Positions 16,675-25,807 of a DNA stretch of 64,000 nt are shown here, piece after piece. The DNA lies in the NCBI GenBank assembly GCA_947581795.1, contig CANPVS010000008.1:1-64000 (forward strand). The letters run 5' to 3'. The stretch comes from an uncultured Oscillospiraceae bacterium. Lineage in GTDB: Bacteria > Bacillota > Clostridia > Oscillospirales > Oscillospiraceae. The position numbers and the translations under genes are program-made. The notes beneath the pieces were generated by a model. It was given only the letters and a program-made list of their open reading frames with translations, made no database searches and was not told the origin of the DNA. Every line of letters starts with the position of its first letter. Within the stretch, counting starts at the first letter, position 1.

Positions 16675-18933
16675 ATGAAATTCCATGCCGGCGAATGGCT
16701 CCTGCGCCCGGGCGTCAGGACGTACAACTGCGAACAGATACGCCAGGCGCGCCTATCGGAGGACGGGCGGGAGGTCTGCCTGTTCGCGGTGCCCTACCGC
16801 CACGACGGCCGGAGCCTGGACGGCCCGGCCCAGGAGATCACCATCTCCTCGCCCCAGCCGGACATGCTGCGGCTGCGGTCGGTGCACTTCAAGGGCGTCC
16901 GGCGCAAAATGCCCCGGTTCGACCTGGCGGACGAGCGCCGCCCCCTGGAGGTGCGCGAGGACGGGGACACTCTGACGGTGGCCTCCGGAAAGCTGCGGCT
17001 GGTGATACACAAAAAGCCGCCCTGCACCCTCACCTATTACTACGGTGAGCGGAAGCTCACCAACGTGGGGGAGCGGTTCGGCTCCGCCATGCTCAGCTTC
17101 GTGGAGACCCCCGAGGGGCCCTTTATGAGCTGCCAGCTCCAGGTGGACGTGGGGGAGAAGATCTACGGCATGGGCGAGCGGTTCACCCCCTTCGTGCGCA
17201 ACGGCCAGACCGTGGATATCTGGAACGAGGACGGGGGCACCTCCAGCGAGCTGGCCTATAAAAACGTCCCCTTTTATCTCAGCTCCAACAGCTACGGCGT
17301 GCTGGTGGACGACACCGGCCCGGTGTCCTTCGAGGTGTGCTCCGAGGCGGTGACCAAGGTGCAGTTCAGCGTGCCCGGCCACGCCCTGGACTTCGTCCTC
17401 ATCGGCGCGCCGGACCGGAAGGGCGTGCTGGAGCGGTACACCGCCCTCGCGGGCCGTCCGGCGCTGCCCCCGGCCTGGACCTTCGGTCTGTGGCTTTCCT
17501 CCTCCTTCACCACCGACTACGACGAGAAGACCGTCATGGGCTTCGTGGACGGCATGAAGGAGCGGGACATCCCCCTGCGGGTGTTCCACTTCGACTGTTT
17601 CTGGATGCGGGAGAACGAGTGGTGCGGCTTCGAGTGGGACCGGGACATGTTCCCCGACGTGGAGGGGATGCTGGCCCGGCTGCACGAGAAGGGCCTGAAG
17701 GTATGCGTGTGGATCAATCCCTACCTGGCCCAGCACAGCGCCGCCTTCGACGAGGCGGCGGAGAAGGGCTACCTGCTCAAACGGCCGGATGGCGACATCT
17801 GGCAGTGGGATCTGTGGCAGGCAGGCCTCGCGGTGGTTGATTTCACCAACCCAGACGCGGTAAAATGGTACCAGGGAAAGCTGCGCCGGCTCATGGAGCA
17901 GGGCGTGGATTGCTTCAAGACCGACTTCGGCGAGCGCATACCCACCGACGTGGTATACTTTGACGGCAGCGATCCCCAGCGGATGCACAACTACTACACG
18001 TTCCTTTATAATAAGGCTGTGTTCGACGTCATCCGTGAGGTGAAGGGTGAGGGAGAGGCGGTGCTCTTTGCCCGCAGCGCCACCGTGGGCGGCCAGCGGT
18101 TCCCGGTCCACTGGGGCGGGGACTGCAACAGTACCTATGTATCCATGGCCGAGTCTTTGCGGGCGGGCTTGAGCCTGTGCCTCAGCGGGTTCGGCTACTG
18201 GAGCCACGACATCGGCGGCTTTGAGGGCACCGCCCCGGCGGACGTGTATAAGCGCTGGCTGGCCTTCGGCCTTTTGAGCACCCACTCCCGGCTCCACGGC
18301 TCCGGCTCCTACCGGGTGCCCTGGCTGTTCGGGGAGGAGGCGGTGGACGTGTGCCGCCAGTTTACCAAGCTGAAAAACCGCCTGATGCCCTATCTCTACG
18401 GCCTGGCGGCGGAGAACAGCCGCACCGGCGTGCCGGTGATGCGGGCCATGGTGCTGGAGTTCGACGACCCCGGCTGCGAGGACCTGGACCGGCAGTACAT
18501 GCTGGGCGACGCTCTGCTGGTGGCCCCGGTGATGCGGGAAGACGGCGCGGTGGATTACTACCTGCCCCGGGGGACGTGGACCCATCTGCTCACCGGCGAG
18601 AGGTTGAAAGGAACCGGCTGGCGGCGGGACAGCTTCGACTTCTTCTCCCTGCCCCTCTACGTGCGGGAGGACACCATCCTGCCCATGGGAGGACGGGACG
18701 ACCGGCCGGACTATGACTATACCGAAGACCTGACGGTGCGGCTCTACGCCCTGGCCGACGGCCATGAGGCCGCGCGGGTGGTCTGCGATATGACCGGGAA
18801 GCCGGTCCTTCACCTGTCCGCGGTACGGTCGGGAGACGAGATCACCCTGACCGTCCGGGGCCGTGCGCCGGGACTGCGGGTGGAGCAGGTGGGCACGGAC
18901 TGCCGCCTCACTGTGAATGATCTGGAAGGATAG
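16675..18933 (+). CDS. yicI: glycoside hydrolase family 31 (alpha-xylosidase)
   Basis: Retaining alpha-xylosidase-type enzyme, 752 residues, no signal peptide. The nucleophile is D417 in CFKTDFGE and the acid/base is D483 in HWGGDCNSTY. These match the positions of D416 and D482 in E. coli YicI, and FDCFWMRENEWCGFEWD is the YicI-like substrate-binding stretch. A beta-sandwich precedes the barrel and two small C-terminal beta domains follow. AGGAGG precedes ATG 16675. In the cell it would release alpha-1,6-xylose from xyloglucan-type or isoprimeverose-like oligosaccharides. It is followed 18 bases later by GH42. Alpha-glucosidase activity is less likely from the motif. Confidence 0.93.
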   Translation: MKFHAGEWLLRPGVRTYNCEQIRQARLSEDGREVCLFAVPYRHDGRSLDGPAQEITISSPQPDMLRLRSVHFKGVRRKMPRFDLADERRPLEVREDGDTLTVASGKLRLVIHKKPPCTLTYYYGERKLTNVGERFGSAMLSFVETPEGPFMSCQLQVDVGEKIYGMGERFTPFVRNGQTVDIWNEDGGTSSELAYKNVPFYLSSNSYGVLVDDTGPVSFEVCSEAVTKVQFSVPGHALDFVLIGAPDRKGVLERYTALAGRPALPPAWTFGLWLSSSFTTDYDEKTVMGFVDGMKERDIPLRVFHFDCFWMRENEWCGFEWDRDMFPDVEGMLARLHEKGLKVCVWINPYLAQHSAAFDEAAEKGYLLKRPDGDIWQWDLWQAGLAVVDFTNPDAVKWYQGKLRRLMEQGVDCFKTDFGERIPTDVVYFDGSDPQRMHNYYTFLYNKAVFDVIREVKGEGEAVLFARSATVGGQRFPVHWGGDCNSTYVSMAESLRAGLSLCLSGFGYWSHDIGGFEGTAPADVYKRWLAFGLLSTHSRLHGSGSYRVPWLFGEEAVDVCRQFTKLKNRLMPYLYGLAAENSRTGVPVMRAMVLEFDDPGCEDLDRQYMLGDALLVAPVMREDGAVDYYLPRGTWTHLLTGERLKGTGWRRDSFDFFSLPLYVREDTILPMGGRDDRPDYDYTEDLTVRLYALADGHEAARVVCDMTGKPVLHLSAVRSGDEITLTVRGRAPGLRVEQVGTDCRLTVNDLEG

Positions 18934-18951
18934 ACCGGAGGAGAGACCGAC

Positions 18952-20916
18952 GTGATAAAGATAGGAATGGCCTATTACCCCGAGCACTGGGACAGCTCCC
19001 TGTGGGAGGAGGACGCCGCAAGAATGGCGAAGCTGGGCGTACACGTGGTGCGCCTGGCGGAATTCGCCTGGAGCCGGATGGAGCCTCAGGAGGGGCGCTT
19101 CGACTTCGGCTGGCTGGACGACGCCATCGGCGTCATCGCCCGCCACGGGATGCGGGTGATCCTCTGCACGCCCACCAACAGCGCGCCGGTGTGGCTCTAT
19201 ACCCAGCACCCGGAGACGGTCCAGTGGGGCCGGAACGGCCGGCCCACGGACATCGGCATTCGGGGCCACCGGTGCATCCAGAGCCCGGTGTTCCGCCGCT
19301 ACGCCGAGCGCATTACCGGGGAAATGGCCAAGAGGTACGCCGGGCGGCCGGAGATATACGCCTGGCAGCTGGACAACGAGCTGGAGAGCAACCACTGCAC
19401 CTGCCCCTCCTGCCGGGCGGCCTTCCGCCGCTGGCTGGAGGAGAAGTACGGGACGGTGGAGGCCCTGAACAGGGCCTGGGGCAACGAGGTCTGGAGCGGC
19501 GAGTTCACGGACTGGGAGCAGATACAGCCCCTGCTGGCCCCGGACTGCCTGCCGGACTGGCACAACCCCGCCTTCATGCTGGACTATGAGCGCTTCGGCG
19601 CCTGGTGCACGGCGGACTTTGTCCGCTCCCAGCGGGCGGTCATCCGCAGCGTGGACCCGGACGCCGTCGTCACCACCAACAGCTGCTTCTGCGCCAACCT
19701 GCCGGACTTCCACCAGGAATTTGCCCAGCTGGATGTGGCGGCCTACGACAACTACCCGCCCATGGATCTGCCGGAGGACCCGGAGACGCTCTATTCCAAC
19801 GGCTTTGCCTTGGACTTCATCCGGGGCTTCAAGGGGAAGAACTTCTGGATACTGGAGCAGCTGGGCGGGGCCGGGGGCTGCTGGAGCCCCATGGGCGTCA
19901 CGCCCGAGCCGGGGATGATCGAGGGGTACGCCCTGCAGGCGGTGGCCCACGGGGCGGACCTGGTGAGCTTCTTCCGGTGGCGGTCCTCCTGCTCCGGGGC
20001 GGAGCAGCTGGGCCACGGAGTGCTGGATCACGACAACCGGGACAACCGGCGTTTGAAAGAGATAGAGAACTTCTGCCGCCGGCTGGAAAAACTGCCGGAC
20101 CTGGACAAGACTGACATCCACAGCGACGTGGCGATCCTGTACGGCGCGGACCAGGAGTTCGCCCTCAAGAACCAGCGCCAGTCCCGGAATTTCGCCTACT
20201 GGAAACAGCTCAAGCTGTTTCAGGACGCCTGCATGGGCCTGGGGGTCAACGTGGACGTGGCGGCCCAGGACGCGCCGCTGGAGGGCTACCGGGTGGTGGT
20301 GGTCCCCACCCACTACGTGACGGACCCGGACCTGACGGCCCGGCTGGAAAGCTTCGCCGCCGCGGGGGGCACGGTGGTGCTCACGAATCGCAGCGGCGTG
20401 AAGGACGAGCATAACAACTGCATTTTCGGCGAGCCCCTGCCCACGGTGTTCCGAAAGCTTTGCGGCTGCCGGGTGGAGGAGTACGACGCCGTCGGCGAAA
20501 AGCGGGTCCATATCGCACGGGACAACGGGGACAGTTTCGCCGTCACCGGCTGGTGCGATGTGCTGGAACCGGAAGGGGCCCAGGTCTGGGCCCGGTACAC
20601 GGAGAAGTTCTACGCCGGCTCGGCGGCGGTGACGAGAAATCCCTTCGGCGCGGGTTGCGCCTACTATGTGGGGACTGTCGGCGAGCGGGCGCTGTACCGG
20701 GCGCTGATGGGACAGATCCTCCGGGAGCGGGGCGTCCCCCTGGTGGACGGCTTGCCCGCCGGGGTGGAGGTCACCACCCGAACCGGCGAGGGCGGCAGCT
20801 ACCGCTTCATCTTCAATAACACCCTGCAGGAGAAGAGTTTCGTCCTGGAGGGGGAGACGGTGCTGCTGCGGCCCATGGAGATGAAGATACGGACCGGAGA
20901 AGGGGAATGGGTATGA
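18952..20916 (+). CDS. glycoside hydrolase family 42 beta-galactosidase
   Basis: Cytoplasmic retaining beta-galactosidase, 654 residues. The acid/base is E143 in WQLDNELE and the nucleophile is E302 in FWILEQLGG. The cysteines C149, C151 and C154 (HCTCPSC), with a later one, form the zinc cluster usual in GH42. A glutamine-amidotransferase-like trimerisation domain lies at about residues 390-590 (VAILYGADQEFAL, VVVVPTHYVTD). The start is GTG 18952, supported by GGAGGAG. It overlaps the next gene by four bases. In this locus it would remove beta-galactose from xyloglucan side chains or other galacto-oligosaccharides. Confidence 0.94.
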   Translation: MIKIGMAYYPEHWDSSLWEEDAARMAKLGVHVVRLAEFAWSRMEPQEGRFDFGWLDDAIGVIARHGMRVILCTPTNSAPVWLYTQHPETVQWGRNGRPTDIGIRGHRCIQSPVFRRYAERITGEMAKRYAGRPEIYAWQLDNELESNHCTCPSCRAAFRRWLEEKYGTVEALNRAWGNEVWSGEFTDWEQIQPLLAPDCLPDWHNPAFMLDYERFGAWCTADFVRSQRAVIRSVDPDAVVTTNSCFCANLPDFHQEFAQLDVAAYDNYPPMDLPEDPETLYSNGFALDFIRGFKGKNFWILEQLGGAGGCWSPMGVTPEPGMIEGYALQAVAHGADLVSFFRWRSSCSGAEQLGHGVLDHDNRDNRRLKEIENFCRRLEKLPDLDKTDIHSDVAILYGADQEFALKNQRQSRNFAYWKQLKLFQDACMGLGVNVDVAAQDAPLEGYRVVVVPTHYVTDPDLTARLESFAAAGGTVVLTNRSGVKDEHNNCIFGEPLPTVFRKLCGCRVEEYDAVGEKRVHIARDNGDSFAVTGWCDVLEPEGAQVWARYTEKFYAGSAAVTRNPFGAGCAYYVGTVGERALYRALMGQILRERGVPLVDGLPAGVEVTTRTGEGGSYRFIFNNTLQEKSFVLEGETVLLRPMEMKIRTGEGEWV

Positions 20917-22037
20917 ATTTTCTGCCGGTCACGGAATTTCTGGACGGGGTGGACGCCCGCTGGGGCGTGCCCGCCTGCGAGTGCATCGTGGCCCGGGACC
21001 ACCGGGTCCTGTACCGCCACTGGGCGGGGCACATGGGCTGGGGGACGGAGAGCGCTCCCTTACAGGGCGGGGAGTGGTACTGGATATACTCCTGCACCAA
21101 GCTCATGACCATGACCGCCGCCCTCCAGCTATGGGAACAGGGCAAGCTGGGCCTGGACGACCCGGCGGAGAAGTATATCCCGGAGCTGGGCGCGCTCACG
21201 GTCCGGGACGGGGATACTGTCCGGCCCGCCCGGACGACGCTGACTCTCCGCCATCTCATGACCATGACCGGCGGCTTTACCTACGACCAGACTTTGCCCG
21301 CCATCCAAGAGGCAAAAGCCCGGGGCGCGGGGACGCTGGAGCTCATACGGGCGCTGGCCCGGGAGCCTTTGGCCTTCGACCCGGGGACCCATTTTTGCTA
21401 CAGCATGTGCCACGACGTGATGGCCGCGGTGATCGAGGTGGTATCCGGGGAGCGGTTCTCCGATTACATCGCCCGGCACATCGCCGGGCCCCTGGGGATC
21501 GGGGGCGTCACCTTCCGCCCCGAGGCGCGGGAACTGGCGCGCATGCCGGCGCAGATATGCTGGCACGACCAGCGGCGGGAGTTCTTCCTGGCGGACAAGG
21601 ACAACTCCCACCAGCTCACGCCGGACTACGACTCCGGCGGGGCGGGCGTCTGCTGCCGGGCGGAGGATTACCTCCCCTTCTTGGACGCGCTGGCCTGCGG
21701 CGGCATGGGGGCCAACGGCGCCCGTATCCTGGCCCCGGAGACCATCGAACTGATGCGCACGAACCAGCTCTCCGGCCAGACCCTGAAGGATTACAACGAT
21801 ACCATGAAGCCCGCGCCGGAGGGGTACGCCTTAGGGTTGCGGGTGCACCTGGTGGAGGACCGCTTCCCCCGGGGGGAATTCGGCTGGGACGGCGCGGCGG
21901 GTGCGCTGGCGGTGATGGAGCCCACAAGGCGGCTGAGCGTGTTTTACGTGCAGCATGTGCTCAACTACCTGCCCAACTATTCCGAGCTGCACCCCGCGCT
22001 GATGGAACGTATCTACGCGGCGGTGGACAGAAGATAA
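20913..22037 (+). CDS. serine hydrolase, beta-lactamase/CubicO family
   Basis: Class C beta-lactamase-like serine hydrolase of 374 residues without a signal peptide. The SxxK motif is SCTK in WIYSCTKLMTMTAAL, and the tyrosine motif is probably YSMCHD. An HxG-like segment near the C terminus is FGWDGAAG. ATG 20913 overlaps the GH42 stop as ATGA, and AGGGG lies 7 bases upstream; ATG 20907 is possible. Members include esterases, D-aminopeptidases and penicillin-binding-like enzymes. Translational coupling to GH42 suggests a role in processing imported glycans, for example removing acyl groups, but that is conjecture. Confidence 0.85.
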   Translation: MNFLPVTEFLDGVDARWGVPACECIVARDHRVLYRHWAGHMGWGTESAPLQGGEWYWIYSCTKLMTMTAALQLWEQGKLGLDDPAEKYIPELGALTVRDGDTVRPARTTLTLRHLMTMTGGFTYDQTLPAIQEAKARGAGTLELIRALAREPLAFDPGTHFCYSMCHDVMAAVIEVVSGERFSDYIARHIAGPLGIGGVTFRPEARELARMPAQICWHDQRREFFLADKDNSHQLTPDYDSGGAGVCCRAEDYLPFLDALACGGMGANGARILAPETIELMRTNQLSGQTLKDYNDTMKPAPEGYALGLRVHLVEDRFPRGEFGWDGAAGALAVMEPTRRLSVFYVQHVLNYLPNYSELHPALMERIYAAVDRR

Positions 22038-22049
22038 GAACAAAAAAAT

Positions 22050-22088
22050 CCCCGCCCTGGGATGGAATCTCCCAGAGCGGGGTCGTTT
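22050..22088 (+). terminator. rho-independent terminator
   Basis: The arms CCCCGC-CCTGGGA and TCCCAG-A-GCGGGG pair, preceded by AAAAAAA and followed by TCGTTTT. It closes the yesL to serine hydrolase unit. Confidence 0.75.
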
Positions 22089-22109
22089 TCCACGCGCTGT
22101 TTATAGCAC

Positions 22110-22138
22110 TTGGAAAACGGCTGCTTTTATGATATGCT
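22110..22138 (+). promoter_or_regulatory. possible promoter of the deoxysugar operon
   Basis: TTGGAA, 17 bases, TATGCT lie just after the terminator and before the kinase frame. The match is moderate, but position and AT content fit. Confidence 0.4.
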
Positions 22139-22173
22139 ATTATAAGTAAATGATGTCAACAGCGGGTGATGAT

Positions 22174-23525
22174 ATGCTACACCATGTCGCACGGTTTCGC
22201 GCAGGCGGGAGCGCGGCCGGTATTTTTGGGTATAACAGCGCGCAGCGTCTGTTATGCCATCTGGCCATCGACATCGGCGCGTCGTCAGGCCGGCACATCG
22301 TGGGCTGGCGGGAGGACGGCGAGCTGAGGACAAAAGAGGTCCACCGCTTTCCCAACGGGGTGCAGGAACGGGACGGCCACCTGACCTGGGACATAGCCGC
22401 TCTGCTAGCGGAGATTCGAGCAGGCATTGAAAGGGCCCAGGCCGAGTTTGGTGCTATCGAGAGCCTGGCCATCGACACCTGGGGCGTGGACTATGTGTTG
22501 CTCCGGGGGGAGGAAGAGGTCCTCCCATGCTATGCCTACCGTGACGGGCGCACGGAGGCGGTGATCGAAAAGGTCCACGCGCTCATGCCCTTCCCGGAAC
22601 TCTATCGCCGGACCGGCTGCCAGTTCCAGCCTTTCAACACCATCTACCAGCTTTACGCCGACAAACTGGCCGGCCGGCTGGAGGGCGTAACGGACATGTT
22701 GATGCTGCCGGAGTATCTTCTCTGGAAGCTCTGCGGCGTCAAGGCCCGGGAGTATACCAACGCCACCACCACCGGCATGGTAAGTGCCGCGACCGGGGAA
22801 TTCGACCTGGAGATAGCGGATGCCCTGGGCCTGCCCCGGGCGCTGTTTCCCAAGCTCACCCGGCCGGGGACGGTCATCGGCGAGTATGAGGGGATAAAAT
22901 GCGTCCTCTGCGCCACCCATGACACCGGCTCGGCGGTGGAGGGCATCCCTATGGAGGGGAATGAGCCCTATATTTCCTCCGGCACGTGGTCACTGCTGGG
23001 CGTGAAGACCCCAAAGCCCATTACGGACGAGGCCAGCGGCGCCGCCAACTATTCCAACGAGGGCGGCGTGGGGTACAACCGCTACCAGAAGAACATCATG
23101 GGCATGTGGCTGGTGAACCAGCTCCAAAAGGAGCTGTGCCCGGACACGCCATTCCCGGAGATCGTGAAGATGGCAGAGGCAAGCCATTTTGACCACACGG
23201 TGGACGCCAACGCCCCCGCGTTCCTGGCCCCGGAGAGCATGAAAGCGGCCTTTGACCAGGCAGCGGGCGGGGCGCTCAAAACCCCCGGCGACTATTTCCG
23301 CTGCGCCTATGAGAGCTGGCCTTCAGCTACCGGGACGCCGTCCGGGAGCTGGAACGCAACACGGGAAAGGCATACGAGAAGCTCTATATCGTGGGCGGTG
23401 GGGCGAAAAACGCCTTTCTGAACCGCCTGACGGAGGAGGCCACGGGCCTGGAAGTGGTGGCTCTGCCCATCGAGGCCACGGCCTTGGGCAATCTGAAAGT
23501 ACAAATGGAGGCAGTGTCATGTTAG
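22174..23525 (+). pseudogene. rhaB: rhamnulokinase with a one-base frameshift
   Basis: FGGY-family kinase closest to RhaB, phosphorylating L-rhamnulose (or L-fuculose). The ATP-binding start HLAIDIGASSGRHIVGW, IDTWGVDYVLL, the sugar-binding QFQPFNTIYQL and SSGTWSLLG are all present. The frame breaks near 23316. After YES, one missing C moves the expected LAFSYRDAVRELE...LYIVGGGAKNAFLNRL...EATALGN into the next frame, which runs to TAG 23525. Without correction the protein stops at 23421. Even when repaired it ends soon after ALGN, roughly 50 residues short of E. coli RhaB. The N terminus before HLAIDIG (22174-22257) is not RhaB-like and coincides with a repeated hairpin element, so the start is uncertain. 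It is either a real inactivation or a sequencing error. Confidence 0.8.
22181..22256 (+). repeat. hairpin element similar to 57024-57116
   Basis: About 42 of 53 bases of 22182-22234 match 57027-57080 (CCATGTCG..CGGTT..C.GCG.CAG.CGGGAGC.CG.CCGG.ATTTT). In both copies a second inverted repeat follows, here ATAACAG/CTGTTAT (22232-22255). This copy overlaps the apparent start of the kinase frame. Confidence 0.5.
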
Positions 23526-24940
23526 TCGAGACCAAAGCGAGAGTGGGTGTGTTCGCCATCGCCCTGGGGGCGTACCTGCCCCAGTTTCCCTCCCTGGTGC
23601 CCGAGTTTGAGGGACAATATGCCGACTTCAAAAAGCGCATCCCGGACTCTGTGGAGCTCATAGACGGCGGCCTCGTCACCACCAAGGAGCTGGCCATGGC
23701 CGCCGGGGACAAATTCCGGGCCGCGGACGTAGATCTGGTGATCTTGCAGCTTCTCACCTACGCCACCAGCTACAACATGCTCCCCGTCGTGCGGGACCTG
23801 GACGTGCCCGTGGTGCTGGTGAATCTGCAGAAAAAACGGGCCCCCGACTACGAGCACACCGACACAGCCACCTGGCTGGGCACGCTGTACGCCTGCGGGG
23901 CCGTGGGGGAGATGGTGGCGGACCTGGAGCGGGCCGGCAAGCGCCACGCGGTGATCACAGGCGTGGTGGAGGGCGGCGACGATCACGCCCAGGCGGAGAT
24001 CGAGGACTGGTGTAAAGCCGCCCAGGTGCGTAGGCGTTTTCGGGACACCAACCTGGCCCAGATCGGCCGGCCCTATCCCGGCATGATGGATCTCTACATC
24101 GACGAGACCAACCTCTACCACCGGATGAGCCTTTACACCAAGCAGTTCGACTGGGAGAAGATGTGGGCCATCGCGGACGACGTGACCGACGAGGCCGCCA
24201 TTCGGGCCAAAGCCCAGGACATCCTGGACACCTTCGAGATAGAGGGCGGCGGGACCATGGAGAAGGTCTGGGATATGGCCAAATACGTGGTGGCCTTCGA
24301 GCAGTGGGTGAAGGATGAGCAGCTGGCCCTCGTGGCCTCCCACTACGACGGTTTTGCCCAAGGCGTGGCCGGAAAGTTGGACAGCATGCTCATCCCCGCC
24401 TTCTCCATGCTGATAAAGCAGGGCACGGCCTGCGCCGTGGAGGGGGACATCAAGGTGGCCATGGCCATGAGCATCTTAAAGACCATCGCCGGGACGGGGC
24501 AGCTTTCTGAGATGTACTCCATCGATTTCGACGAGGACATCTGCATCATCGGCCACAGCGGTTCCGGGGACGCGGACATCTCCCAGGCGCGAAAGCCCAC
24601 CATGAAGATCGTGCCCGTGTTCCACGGAAAGACCGGCGGCGGGTATCTGACTCAGTTCTATCCCCCCACCGGGCCGGTGACGTATCTCGGCATCACCCAG
24701 GACAGGGACGGCCACTTCAAATTTGTGGTTGCCGAGGGCGTCAACGAGCCGGGGCCCATCTTCACCTTTGGCGACACCAACATGCGCACCCGTTTTGCCT
24801 GCGGGGCGAGAGAGTTCTGCGACAGGTGGAGTGAGGCCGGTCCCACCCACCACATGGCCGCCGCTGTGGGACGGCATATCGACACCATCCTGAAAGTTGC
24901 TAAAATATTCAACGTGCCGGTCGATATCATAACAAGATAA
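23519..24940 (+). CDS. L-fucose/L-arabinose isomerase family protein
   Basis: Cytoplasmic ketol isomerase of 473 residues in the L-fucose/L-arabinose isomerase superfamily, expected to convert an aldose such as L-fucose or L-rhamnose to the ketose. Visible family features are VDLVILQLLTYATSYNMLPVVRDLDVPVV, a central VEGDIKVAMAMSIL segment with the metal-ligand glutamate, DFDEDICIIGHSG, and a C-terminal THHMAAAVGRHIDTI histidine region. It is not related to classical RhaA. ATG 23519 has TGGAGG upstream and overlaps the end of the repaired kinase frame by seven bases. The aldolase gene follows 12 bases later. The context supports a deoxysugar, but substrate cannot be fixed. Confidence 0.85.
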   Translation: MLVETKARVGVFAIALGAYLPQFPSLVPEFEGQYADFKKRIPDSVELIDGGLVTTKELAMAAGDKFRAADVDLVILQLLTYATSYNMLPVVRDLDVPVVLVNLQKKRAPDYEHTDTATWLGTLYACGAVGEMVADLERAGKRHAVITGVVEGGDDHAQAEIEDWCKAAQVRRRFRDTNLAQIGRPYPGMMDLYIDETNLYHRMSLYTKQFDWEKMWAIADDVTDEAAIRAKAQDILDTFEIEGGGTMEKVWDMAKYVVAFEQWVKDEQLALVASHYDGFAQGVAGKLDSMLIPAFSMLIKQGTACAVEGDIKVAMAMSILKTIAGTGQLSEMYSIDFDEDICIIGHSGSGDADISQARKPTMKIVPVFHGKTGGGYLTQFYPPTGPVTYLGITQDRDGHFKFVVAEGVNEPGPIFTFGDTNMRTRFACGAREFCDRWSEAGPTHHMAAAVGRHIDTILKVAKIFNVPVDIITR

Positions 24941-24952
24941 GGAGAACGAACC

Positions 24953-25765
24953 ATGAAAGACATCCTCACCGCGCCGTTTATGACGGAGATGATCCGCACC
25001 GCGACCAATATGTACGCCCACACCTGGGATGAGCGCAACGGCGGCAATATAAGCCTGCTGCTGGACGAGGCGGAAGTAATAGATTATGTAAACCTAAACG
25101 TTGTCATCCGCACGCTGCCCACGGGCTTTGAGGCCCCGGCTTTGGACGGGAGGTACTTTCTCGTCACCGGCACGGGCAAGTACTTCAAAAATGTGCAGTA
25201 CGCCCCGGACGTGAACCTGGGTCTGGTGCGCCTCACGGATAAGGGGGCCACGGCGGAGCTTCTCTGGGGCTTCACGGACGGGGGAAAGTTCACCAGCGAG
25301 TTCCCCGCCCACATGATGAGCCACGCGACGCGCCTGGCCGTGGACCCAGAAAACCGTGTGATCATGCACTGCCACCCGGCAAACCTTCTGGCCATGACCT
25401 ACGTCCACGACCTGGACGAGCGCTCCTTCACCCGGACGCTGTGGCAGATGTGCACCGAGTGCATTGTGGTGTTCCCGGACGGGGTGAACGTGCTGCCCTG
25501 GATGCTCTGCGGCACGAACGAGATAGGCGAGGCGACTGCCGGGAAGATGGCCACCGCCCGTCTGGTGGTCTGGGCCCAGCACGGCATCTACGGCGCCGGG
25601 AAGGACCTGGACGAGACCTTCGGCCTCATTGAGACGGCGGAGAAGGCGGCGAAGATTTGGATGAAGATCGCCCATCTGCCCATCAAGCAGACGCTTACGG
25701 ACGACCAGCTGCGCCTGCTGGCGGAGCATTTCCACGTGACCCCCCGGGAGGGGTATCTGGCGTAA
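24953..25765 (+). CDS. rhaD: rhamnulose-1-phosphate aldolase
   Basis: Class II zinc aldolase, 270 residues, splitting L-rhamnulose-1-phosphate (and possibly fuculose-1-phosphate) into dihydroxyacetone phosphate and L-lactaldehyde. It aligns by eye along its whole length with E. coli RhaD: TWDERNGGN, VTGTGKYFKNVQ, SEFPAH, IMHCHPANLLAMTYV, TECIVVFPDGV, LDETFGLIDTAEK-like. Zinc ligands are H139, H141 and H210, with E116 as the catalytic acid. Length is that of RhaD (about 274), longer than FucA (about 215), which decides the name. AAGGAG precedes the start. It lies between isomerase and lactaldehyde reductase in the operon. Confidence 0.95.
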   Translation: MKDILTAPFMTEMIRTATNMYAHTWDERNGGNISLLLDEAEVIDYVNLNVVIRTLPTGFEAPALDGRYFLVTGTGKYFKNVQYAPDVNLGLVRLTDKGATAELLWGFTDGGKFTSEFPAHMMSHATRLAVDPENRVIMHCHPANLLAMTYVHDLDERSFTRTLWQMCTECIVVFPDGVNVLPWMLCGTNEIGEATAGKMATARLVVWAQHGIYGAGKDLDETFGLIETAEKAAKIWMKIAHLPIKQTLTDDQLRLLAEHFHVTPREGYLA

Positions 25766-25807
25766 GAGCGGAAAAAACTATTTATCATATATCAAGGAGG
25801 AAACATC

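Noticed and set aside
16753-20511. A 1252-codon open frame on the minus strand opposite GH31 and GH42
   Set aside because: It is a mirror of two strongly supported genes. The composition (rich in His, Val, Gly, Pro, Arg) is that of the complement of GC-rich coding DNA, with no family match or ribosome binding site.
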